Source: Enterococcus villorum
GTDB taxonomy: Bacteria > Bacillota > Bacilli > Lactobacillales > Enterococcaceae
Length of the DNA: 36,056 bases
Reading direction: 5' to 3'
Assembly: GCF_007990225.1 (NCBI RefSeq)
Contig: NZ_BJWF01000025.1
Span: 1 to 36,056 of the forward strand
In this document: in pieces, positions 25,341-32,243 of the stretch
How the letters are laid out: each line of letters opens with the position of its first letter
Numbering within the stretch: the first letter of the stretch is position 1
Notes under the pieces: model-generated
The model's input: only the letters and a program-made list of their open reading frames with translations
What the model was told of the DNA's origin: nothing
Database searches by the model: none
Made by a program: the position numbers and the translations under genes

Positions 25341-26489
25341 TCACCTCCCCATAAAATAACTTTTTACACATGAGAGAACATATTCTTGTTCTAACTCTGT
25401 CAAACTGCTGCCAGATGGCAAACAGATGCCTTGTTGAAATAATTGTTCTGAAACGGGACGATGCTTTCTATCTTCCTGATAGAAAAAATCAGTTTGTGCT
25501 TGAATCAGATACGGTTGTTTGTGCAACGGATTCCATAAGGCACGACTTTCGATATTTTTTGAATCTAAAAATTCAATTAGGCCAAATGGATTCATCGTAG
25601 GGTGTGTAAAAGCACTCAACCAGCGATTTGGTCGTTGATCGGTTGGACTTGTTGGAATCATGGCTAATCCCTCAATTCCAGCAAACATCTCTCGGTAGGT
25701 TTGGTAAATGGCTTCTGTTCGCTTGATCTTATCTTCTAAGGATTGTAATTGCCCCCGACCAATCCCAGCTAGAACATTACTTAAACGATAGTTGTAGCCT
25801 TGCTCTTCATGTAGATAGTACGGTACTTTTGATTTCGCTTGGGTGGATAAATATTGGATTTGATTGGCATAGTTCCGATTGTTCGTCACAACTGCTCCCC
25901 CACCAGAAGTCGTGATGATTTTATTGCCATTGAATGAATAAACGCCAATGTCTCCTAGTGTTCCTGTCATGCCTTCTTTCGTTATTGTTCCTAATGATTC
26001 ACAGGCATCTTCGATCACTTTTAATCCATATTTTTTTGCAATAGCTAAAATTGCGGACATGTTAGCCCCATTTCCATAAATATGAGTAACGATCACAGCT
26101 TTTGCTTGTTTGCCCTTTGATTGATAAGCTAGAATTGCCTTTTCCAAGAGCTCTGGATCCATATTCCAAGAATCGTATTCTGAATCAATCAGTACCGGTG
26201 TCGCCCCTACATAACGTATAGGATTAACAGATGCTGCAAATGTAAAATCTGAACAAAAAACAAGATCATCAGCCACTACCCCAATAGCGATCAAAGCAAG
26301 ATGCAATCCTGCGGTGCCAGAGCTTAGTGCAACAGCATATTTCGAATTGGTATACTTAGCAAGCTCCTCTTCAAATTGATCGATATTTTCTCCAACAGGG
26401 GCAATGTAATTTTGATTAAATGCGTCTTGAATGTACTTTTGTTCTATTCCTGTCATATCTGGTGGTGATAACAAAATTCTACGTGCCAC
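25341..26489 (-). CDS. DegT/DnrJ/EryC1-type PLP-dependent sugar aminotransferase
   Basis: A 382-residue aminotransferase. I choose the GTG at 26489, giving MARRILLSPPDMTG and then NYIAPVGENID, the normal start of the EpsN/PglE group; a longer in-frame start would overlap the upstream gene. PLP-binding residues include SSGTAGLHLAL (about residue 56), EDACESLG (about 160) and the Schiff-base lysine K190 in YSFNGNKIITTSGGG. The family transaminates 4-keto sugars made by a 4,6-dehydratase such as the one 1.3 kb upstream, so it probably makes a UDP-4-amino-4,6-dideoxy sugar (bacillosamine-type route). The acetyltransferase at 17093-17581 could acetylate it. Confidence 0.88.
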   Translation of the reverse strand: MARRILLSPPDMTGIEQKYIQDAFNQNYIAPVGENIDQFEEELAKYTNSKYAVALSSGTAGLHLALIAIGVVADDLVFCSDFTFAASVNPIRYVGATPVLIDSEYDSWNMDPELLEKAILAYQSKGKQAKAVIVTHIYGNGANMSAILAIAKKYGLKVIEDACESLGTITKEGMTGTLGDIGVYSFNGNKIITTSGGGAVVTNNRNYANQIQYLSTQAKSKVPYYLHEEQGYNYRLSNVLAGIGRGQLQSLEDKIKRTEAIYQTYREMFAGIEGLAMIPTSPTDQRPNRWLSAFTHPTMNPFGLIEFLDSKNIESRALWNPLHKQPYLIQAQTDFFYQEDRKHRPVSEQLFQQGICLPSGSSLTELEQEYVLSCVKSYFMGR

Positions 26490-26493
26490 TTTT

Positions 26494-27825
26494 CTAACCG
26501 CCAATCTTAAAAATTTTCGCATTTTTTTGTTGATAGATATGTTTCATATCAACAATTGCATGACTTTCTTTCAAAAGACGTTGATAATCAATCCCTTGAT
26601 GTTTCGCTAAAATCAACGCAACATCATACGCTTGATAATCAATTTCTTCAGCATTTTGATTTACAAAGACTAATTGACCAGATTTATCTTTGAACTTCGT
26701 CACAAATGGATCCAATACTTCGACTTGTGCGCCTGCATCCATTAGTAAATCGTAGATATCTAAAGCAGGTGATTCCCGAATATCATCAATATTATCTTTG
26801 TAAGAAAGTCCGACAATCAGTACTTTTGCATCAGATAAATTTTTATTGATAGTATCTAATGCGCCAATCGTTTTATCAACTACGTAATAAGGCATGTTCA
26901 AATTAATTCGTTGGGAAAGTTCAATAAATTGATTGAAAAATCGATCTTTTTTTCCTTTTCAATATAAATACATAGGGTCTAATGGAATACAATGTCCACC
27001 GACACCTGGTCCTGGATAAAACGGCATATAACCGAATGGTTTTGTGGCAGCTGCATCGATTGTTTCCCAAATATCAATGCCCATACGATCACACATCAGC
27101 GCCATTTCATTGACAAAAGCGATATTCACACTTCTAAAAGTGTTCTCAAGCAGTTTACTCATTTCAGCCGTTTCAGGTGAGCTGACAGGTACAACCGCAT
27201 CAATTACTTTTTCATAGAGTGCTTGTCCGATATGCGTGCTATTTTCTGATAACCCACCAATTACTTTAGGAATTTGTTTTGTTTGATAATTTTTATTTCC
27301 TGGATCCACTCTCTCTGGTGAGAAACACAAGTAATAGTCTTGATCTAAAACAAGGCCATTTTTTTCAAATGTTCCTGCAATCAACTCTCTTGTTGTTCCT
27401 GGATAAGTCGTACTTTCCAAAACAACTAATAAAGGCTTTTCTTGGTAGCGAACAATTTCTTTGACTGTGGCTTCAATATAGCTAGTATCCGGTTCTTGGT
27501 TTTCATTCAATGGTGTCGGTACACAGATACTTAATGCGTCTAATTCAGAAATGATTGAAAAATCAGAAGTTGCTAGTAGGTTTCTATTTTCCACCAATTG
27601 ATTTACTTCGTAGTCTGGAACATCTAAAATATGTGATTTCCCTTGATTTAAACTTGATACTTTTTGTTCATTCAAATCGATGCCTACGACCTTCAACCCA
27701 TATTTTGCAAATTCCACTGCTAATGGTAGGCCAACATACCCCATGCCAATCACACCAACACGCAAATTTTTAGTCTCAATTTTATTCAGATAGATTTCTT
27801 TTAATTCTTCAGTTATTGTTAACAT
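26494..27825 (-). pseudogene. UDP-N-acetyl-hexosamine 6-dehydrogenase (WbpA/CapL-like), interrupted by in-frame UGA
   Basis: The gene reads as one 443-codon frame except for a TGA at codon 289 (complement of 26959-26961). Before it come the Rossmann motif VGVIGMGYVGLPLAVEFAKY, CFSPERVDPGNK, and the catalytic-cysteine motif PGVGGHCIPLDPMYLY. After it, in the same frame, come KGKKDRFFNQFIELSQ and the UDP-binding domain (VLIVGLSYKDNIDDIRESPA). Relatives have Trp at this place (YLxWKxK), so one G-to-A change of TGG explains it. No restart with a ribosome binding site follows. The enzyme would make UDP-GlcNAcA or ManNAcA. A product ending at residue 288 lacks the third domain and should be inactive. 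TGA ends other genes here, so recoding is unlikely; sequencing error is possible. The start at 27825 overlaps the upstream gene by 17 bases. Confidence 0.85.
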
Positions 27826-29245
27826 AGATACGCTCCTCTTTTTGTCCCTCATGAATTATTTGTGCTAATACTGCTTTTATTTGATCTGGTTCCTCTTGAT
27901 TTGCTAATACCATTTCCAGATTTTTTAACATTTCCGTTAAATGCATGGGAATAATTGCATGACCTTTGAAAAATTTCGTATTAATTTTCGTCATATCAGC
28001 CATTTCTTGTTCTTCAAATAATGATTCACTTAATTTTTCACCGTTCCTTAAACCTGTATAAGCAATTTTCACATCTACAGATTTTTTTCCAGCTAGATGA
28101 ATCAGTTTTTCGACAATCTTCACAATTTTTTGAGGCTCTCCCATTTGCAATATGTAAATGTCATTACCTGTTGCTTGTTCACTTGCTTCAATCACAAGCT
28201 GACTTGCTTCTGGAATTGTCATAAAGTAACGTTCCATCTCTGGATGAGTAATTGTAATCGGTTCATTGTTTTGAATTTGTTCCCAGAACAGAGGAATTGC
28301 GCTTCCTCGGCTTCCTAGAACGTTCCCAAAGCGTACAACAGAAAAGATCGTTGAGGTATTTTTTGTATTTTTACTTTGGACGATCCACTCTGCGATTTTT
28401 TTAGTCATTCCCATGGTGGATGTCGGATAAACTGTTTTATCGGTAGAAATCATCATAAATTTTTCGACGCCAAATTCATCTGCCACCTCTACCATATTCA
28501 TCGTGCCCCACACATTATTTTTAATAGCCTCTGTGGGATTTCCTTCCATCAGTGGGACGTGTTTATGAGCAGCCGCATGATAAATAATCTCTGGGCGATA
28601 GAATTGAAAAATTTCCTCTAACCGTTGTTTATCTTGAATGTCCGCAATGATTGGTACAACTGGGCAGGTCTTTACTTTTAGTATTTCTTTATAAATGGAA
28701 AAGATACTATTTTCGCCATGCCCTAGTAAAAGTATTTTTTGAGGCTGACACTTATTGACTTGGCGTACTAACTCAGAGCCAATCGATCCTCCCGCACCAG
28801 AAATTAAAATTGTCTTGCCTTTAAAAAAACGTTTAAGGTTCGCAACGTTCATTTTTTGTTCCTCACGATTTAATAAATCTGAATAACGAACAGATCTTTC
28901 CTGAACAGGATTCGCCTCTGTTGACATAATGGAAGAAATGTCAGGCAAGATATTCGTTTCAAGATTGAGATCTGCACAGTGTGTTAATAACTTGTCACGT
29001 TTTCTTACAGATAAAGAAGGTATCGCAATAATAATTTTTTCTATCCCAAAACTTTGCACCACTTCATTTAGGTCAGACAGTCTTCCAATGACTGGCACTT
29101 CCTCAATTTGGGTCTCTTTTGCTAGCGAATCATCCAAAATACCAACCACTTGGATTTCTGCTTGTCGAAAATGTTTTGTATGATAAATCCATAGTTGAGC
29201 AGCTTCCCCCCCTCCTAATACCAGAACTTTTTTTGAAACTTTCAT
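27809..29245 (-). CDS. UDP-N-acetylglucosamine 4,6-dehydratase (CapD/EpsC/PglF-like), soluble form
   Basis: A 478-residue enzyme. The first Rossmann-like domain is KVLVLGGGEAAQLWIYHTKH, and the catalytic SDR domain starts at ILISGAGGSIGSELVRQVN (about residue 144). It has the STDK motif and the Met/Lys pair in TSTMGMTKKIAEW, which replaces the usual SDR Tyr-xxx-Lys, as in PglF. It would convert UDP-GlcNAc to the 4-keto-6-deoxy intermediate. Typical relatives have about 600 residues with four membrane helices first; this one lacks them. The ATG at 29245 follows AGGGG by 8 bases. It is the first gene of the operon and feeds the aminotransferase. Confidence 0.88.
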   Translation of the reverse strand: MKVSKKVLVLGGGEAAQLWIYHTKHFRQAEIQVVGILDDSLAKETQIEEVPVIGRLSDLNEVVQSFGIEKIIIAIPSLSVRKRDKLLTHCADLNLETNILPDISSIMSTEANPVQERSVRYSDLLNREEQKMNVANLKRFFKGKTILISGAGGSIGSELVRQVNKCQPQKILLLGHGENSIFSIYKEILKVKTCPVVPIIADIQDKQRLEEIFQFYRPEIIYHAAAHKHVPLMEGNPTEAIKNNVWGTMNMVEVADEFGVEKFMMISTDKTVYPTSTMGMTKKIAEWIVQSKNTKNTSTIFSVVRFGNVLGSRGSAIPLFWEQIQNNEPITITHPEMERYFMTIPEASQLVIEASEQATGNDIYILQMGEPQKIVKIVEKLIHLAGKKSVDVKIAYTGLRNGEKLSESLFEEQEMADMTKINTKFFKGHAIIPMHLTEMLKNLEMVLANQEEPDQIKAVLAQIIHEGQKEERIYVNNN

Positions 29246-29347
29246 CAAATAACCCCTTTTCTTAAGAATCAATTTTCTTTCTCAATTGGCTGAGCCTTTT
29301 AGATTAATTCTCTTTTTAGAATTTTTGTTAATAGCTTTTCTTTACAA

Positions 29348-29376
29348 TTCATAGTTTAAAGTTTTTAGATTGTAAA
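29348..29376 (-). promoter_or_regulatory. Candidate promoter of the polysaccharide operon
   Basis: Minus-strand TTTACA (29371-29376) and TATGAA (29348-29353) are 17 bases apart, about 95 bases before the dehydratase start. The -35 is good and the -10 is weak. Confidence 0.35.
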
Positions 29377-29426
29377 AATAATCAATAAGTTATTTATCAT
29401 ATTCAAAAATTCGTTTGTTCCTACGC

Positions 29427-29471
29427 AAAAAAAAGCATGAGACAAAAATAAAGCATCTCTTTGTCTCACGC
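29427..29471 (-). terminator. Intrinsic terminator upstream of the polysaccharide operon
   Basis: GCGTGAGACAAA pairs with TTTGTCTCATGC (one mismatch) around a loop of about 13 bases. T8 follows on the minus strand, so it insulates the operon from read-through out of the WxL side. Confidence 0.8.
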
Positions 29472-29874
29472 ATTAAAACCTTATAAATAGCAGATTCAGA
29501 AGCAATTTATTGGAAATAAAAACCGAAATAAACAAAAATTGGAAAAATAATTTCTGCTCACCTCTTCTTATTTCTCGGAGTTAAATATTTCTATATCCAG
29601 ACTCTCAAACTATAGGCAAAGTACTTATGTTTAATGCTTTGTCTTTTTTATCAGTCAAAAGAGTAATAGAAAAGGGAAAAATAATCGGATACTCTTAAAA
29701 TAAGCGATGAGTAACACATCAAAGTACATGCGAATCAAAACAAGAAAGAAGTCGTTAAAGGAATAAATCAAAGCTTCTTTTATAAAGAAACACGGAAAGA
29801 TTTCTCTTTTATACTTAAAAATATAGATATAAAAAAACAACCCCTATTTTTATATAAGGTTTGTCTATCATCTG

Positions 29875-29902
29875 AAAGTAGCAATCACAGGCCTGCTACT
29901 TT
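29875..29902. terminator. Hairpin next to the mazF pseudogene
   Basis: AAAGTAGCA/TGCTACTTT (9 bp) around a 10-base loop, directly after the pseudogene stop. The T-run follows only on the plus strand, so terminator action for minus-strand transcripts is doubtful. Confidence 0.4.
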
Positions 29903-30212
29903 TTACTTTCTTAACAAATCATCAAATTTGAAGATCATGTGAACAATTTGAGCCATATTGCCAAGTTCTGCCAATGTAGCTTTTTTATTCTCTTCCATTG
30001 TCGTGCTTTGTAATCTAACATTTTTACTTATAACTCATTGACATAGCCTTTCATTTGGTGAGTTTCACTTAATGGTATAAAATACTCTTTTTGTATACTG
30101 TAATTGGCCAAACAGCAACTAAACCAGTAACCTGACTATAATTTTTTGTACTTATTACCATAGCCGGTTGTCTTTTCTAGATCTCTCGTCCAGCATTGGG
30201 ATTAAAACTTAC
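29903..30212 (-). pseudogene. Decayed MazF/PemK toxin gene
   Basis: Read in shifting frames on the minus strand, this gives VSFNPNAGREI, a TAG, KRQPAMVISTKNYSQVTG, LVAVWPIT, then after a frameshift EYFIPLSETHQMKGYVNEL, a TAA, VKMLDYKARQWKRIKK, and after another frameshift ATLAELGNMAQIVHMIF. The order and content match MazF/PemK: an N-terminal strand with a D/N-P-x-xGxE motif, RPAxVIS, the TGL-x-PIT strand, FxxPL, LDQVKSLD-x-RA, and a C-terminal helix. Two stops and two frameshifts make it clearly dead. It overlaps the last codons of the DUF916/DUF3324 gene by 11 bases, and the expected N-terminal methionine region is lost there. No antitoxin remnant was seen. Confidence 0.75.
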
Positions 30213-31197
30213 TTTCTGTACCTTTTTTTCTTTTTGCATAATAAGCCCATCCTAGAATAATAACCACGATGATTAACAAATATCGATAAGGAAAACGACT
30301 TTCTAACGTCACATCTTGCTTGTTTAATTTACTTGCTTGATCCTTTTTTACTTCTATTTGTTTAGTATAAAGCCAAGTGTTCTCTCCACTAGTCACTTGT
30401 AACTCAACATCATATATGCCATTTTCTAATAGATTACCACCTAATAATATGGGATATTTTATCATAGAACTTGGTGCCACTTGTATATTGTCTTTTTCTG
30501 CATTCACTAGTTCAAGTTTTTTTCCATTTTTTGATACTTTCGCTTTGAATTTTGCTTGATTGATATAGGTGAGCGATTGATTTTCTAGCGTCATATAAAA
30601 AGCATTTCGATAGTTTTTTTGTCCAACTTGTAGCTCATTAAATATCAAATTAGGCGCTACATTCGATTGTTTTCCATGTAAGACAAGTGCAATCTGATAA
30701 CTGTATTCATTGTTGATAGCCATAGAACTTTCACTCTGTTTTTGTTCATCCTTTTTTTCTTGAATTGTTATTCCTCCTGCGACTACCCCTTGATACTCAC
30801 TTTTAGGCATTTGCACTAAAAAGGGAATTTCTTTTGTTTCTCCTGCTTCTACTTTCACTTCAGATGGATACTCCACCACATCTTCCACTTTAAAAGGTAA
30901 AGATTTACTATAGTCTCCATTGTATTTTCCATATTCAACTACGCCATTTGAATTAGTTTTGGCCGTTTCAACATCTATAGAAAGAATAACAGGGGTATTG
31001 GAAGAATTATGTACTTGAACCACTAATTCTTCACTTTCTTCAGGATTGATTTTCACATCAAAATATGTTTTTTTTGTATCAACTTGTTTCGTTGAAGGAA
31101 CTGTATTCACCGTATACGAGATCGTTTGCTCCTCCGCCAATAGATGGATTGGACGAAACGAAACACACAATAACATGACAAATAAAAGTCTTCTCAT
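30202..31197 (-). CDS. WxL-interacting membrane-anchored protein (DUF916 and DUF3324)
   Basis: A 331-residue protein with a signal peptide (MRRLLFVMLLCVSFRPIHLLA), two extracellular beta-rich domains, and a C-terminal membrane anchor (YLLIIVVIILGWAYYAKRKK). The first domain (about residues 25-150; KTYFDVKINPEESEELVVQV, GVVAGGITIQ near its end) fits DUF916, and the second (about 165-285) fits DUF3324. Such proteins always accompany WxL proteins and are thought to hold them at the cell surface. The ATG at 31197 follows GGAGGG. It is the last intact gene of the operon, 124 bases after the small WxL gene, with a stem-loop between. Its 3' end abuts the mazF pseudogene, but the TM and basic tail are complete. 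Confidence 0.9.
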   Translation of the reverse strand: MRRLLFVMLLCVSFRPIHLLAEEQTISYTVNTVPSTKQVDTKKTYFDVKINPEESEELVVQVHNSSNTPVILSIDVETAKTNSNGVVEYGKYNGDYSKSLPFKVEDVVEYPSEVKVEAGETKEIPFLVQMPKSEYQGVVAGGITIQEKKDEQKQSESSMAINNEYSYQIALVLHGKQSNVAPNLIFNELQVGQKNYRNAFYMTLENQSLTYINQAKFKAKVSKNGKKLELVNAEKDNIQVAPSSMIKYPILLGGNLLENGIYDVELQVTSGENTWLYTKQIEVKKDQASKLNKQDVTLESRFPYRYLLIIVVIILGWAYYAKRKKGTESKF

Positions 31198-31236
31198 TTT
31201 AACCCTCCGAATAATCGCCTTTATTTCCATAAAATA

Positions 31237-31279
31237 GCAGTATATTTGAAAATTTAACTTTTCCTTTCAAATACACTGC
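31237..31279 (-). promoter_or_regulatory. Intercistronic stem-loop between the WxL and DUF916/DUF3324 genes
   Basis: Arms 31237-31251 and 31265-31279 pair over 15 positions with one G-U in minus-strand RNA, around a 13-base loop. Only a weak U-rich stretch (TATTTTAT) follows. It may act as a partial terminator or 3'-stabiliser, giving more WxL than anchor protein. Confidence 0.5.
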
Positions 31280-31321
31280 CTTTTTTGCTTATACTTTTAG
31301 CACAATGCTCATATTACCTGA

Positions 31322-31906
31322 TTAAGCATTAAGTGCATCAACTAATGTCCATGTTAATGTGCTTACATATTGTTCCGCTACCTTAGCAGTTTTACCAGGG
31401 ACATTAAGTAGCACGCCCTCTTTGCCATAAGTCACAGTAGTTACACCGTTTCCTTCACCAGTTGCTGCATTTAAAACTAATGTTTTTTCATTATCAGAAC
31501 TGATCGTTACATCTGATACTGAAATTGCAGTGCCAGCATTTGACGTTGCTACATTTCCATTTGTTAAAGAAATTGAAGCACCTTTCAATTCTGTATTTGT
31601 TTCTTTACTCATCATCGGAGATTGCGCCACTTGAAGATTCCATCCCGCTGAAGTACCACGTAAATCAGCAACTTCGATCATATGGTCATCCAAAGCTTCA
31701 TAACTTTTATCAATTTTTTCAATCTCATGATTGTCGAAGTCTAGACTAGTTACTTGATCTAACGTTAGTTCCCCATTTGATGGTGTGACAAAAGCGACTT
31801 CTCCATTACTTTCGCCAGAATCTACTTCTGCTGCAAATCCTCCCATTCCTGACATTAAAGTGGCTCCAAGCATACTTACTCCAAATACTGCTGTTAATTT
31901 TTTCAT
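31322..31906 (-). CDS. WxL domain surface protein
   Basis: A 194-residue secreted protein. A signal peptide (MKKLTAVFGVSMLGATLMSG, with likely cleavage after GGFAA) is followed by the FVTPSNGELTLDQVTSLDFD opening typical of WxL proteins. The two WxL motifs are W89-N-L91 (GWNLQV) and W186-T-L188 (LTWTLVDA) at the C-terminus. The WxL domain binds peptidoglycan non-covalently. Its ribosome binding site (AAGGAG) overlaps the stop of the preceding gene. It is the short, abundant-type member of the operon and lies between the FPKTG protein and the membrane-anchored partner. Confidence 0.94.
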   Translation of the reverse strand: MKKLTAVFGVSMLGATLMSGMGGFAAEVDSGESNGEVAFVTPSNGELTLDQVTSLDFDNHEIEKIDKSYEALDDHMIEVADLRGTSAGWNLQVAQSPMMSKETNTELKGASISLTNGNVATSNAGTAISVSDVTISSDNEKTLVLNAATGEGNGVTTVTYGKEGVLLNVPGKTAKVAEQYVSTLTWTLVDALNA

Positions 31907-31908
31907 CT

Positions 31909-32229
31909 CTAATTACTCCTTCTACTCTCTCTTTTTTTATTCTTTTTTATGCTTCCTACCATTAGTAGAAAGCAAATTCCTAATAACGGGTAAAACATCG
32001 ATTGTTTGTTTCCTGTCTTAGGAAACATTTTTTTCTCACTTGAATTTTCGGCATCTTTTTTTATAGTTATACCCATACCATCCTTATCTTTTTCTTTCTC
32101 TTGTTCAGAATGAGAAAGATAAAATCCTACCGTAGCTGTTGACTCTTTCGATTGTTCATGTGCACTTGCTGAGATAGGAATACATAATATGAACAAACTT
32201 AAAGGGATGAACCAACGAATACTTTTCAT
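31909..32229 (-). CDS. Small sortase-anchored (FPKTG) surface protein
   Basis: A 106-residue protein starting MKSIRWFIPLSLFILCIPIS, a signal peptide with an ASA cleavage site. A short charged segment (SEQEKEKDKDGMGITIKKDA) follows, then the sortase motif FPKTG, a hydrophobic stretch (FYPLLGICFLLMVGS) and the basic tail KKNKKRESRRSN. Only about 45 residues would remain exposed after sorting. The ATG at 32229 follows GGAGG. It sits between two WxL genes, 14 bases after the larger one and 2 bases before the small one. Small LPxTG proteins occur in many WxL operons; their job is not known. Confidence 0.88.
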   Translation of the reverse strand: MKSIRWFIPLSLFILCIPISASAHEQSKESTATVGFYLSHSEQEKEKDKDGMGITIKKDAENSSEKKMFPKTGNKQSMFYPLLGICFLLMVGSIKKNKKRESRRSN

Positions 32230-32243
32230 ATTTTCCTCCTTAC

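Larger units (their letters stand above)
29246..29902. other. Gene-less gap with operon start signals and hairpins
   Basis: The gap separates the polysaccharide operon from the WxL locus. It contains a promoter candidate (29348-29376), a terminator (29427-29471) and a hairpin (29875-29902). A 61-codon Phe-rich frame at 29655-29840 has no ribosome binding site and is not called. Confidence 0.5.

Noticed and set aside
26494-26901. Separate gene for the C-terminal half of the sugar dehydrogenase
   Set aside because: Same frame as the upstream half across a single TGA, and no ribosome binding site at the internal ATG, so it is one interrupted gene.
26959-26961. UGA read as Trp or selenocysteine
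   Set aside because: TGA ends other genes here, TGG encodes Trp throughout, and relatives have Trp rather than Cys/Sec at this site.
29655-29840. 61-codon hydrophobic frame in the gap before the polysaccharide operon
   Set aside because: No ribosome binding site; composition reflects AT-rich DNA.
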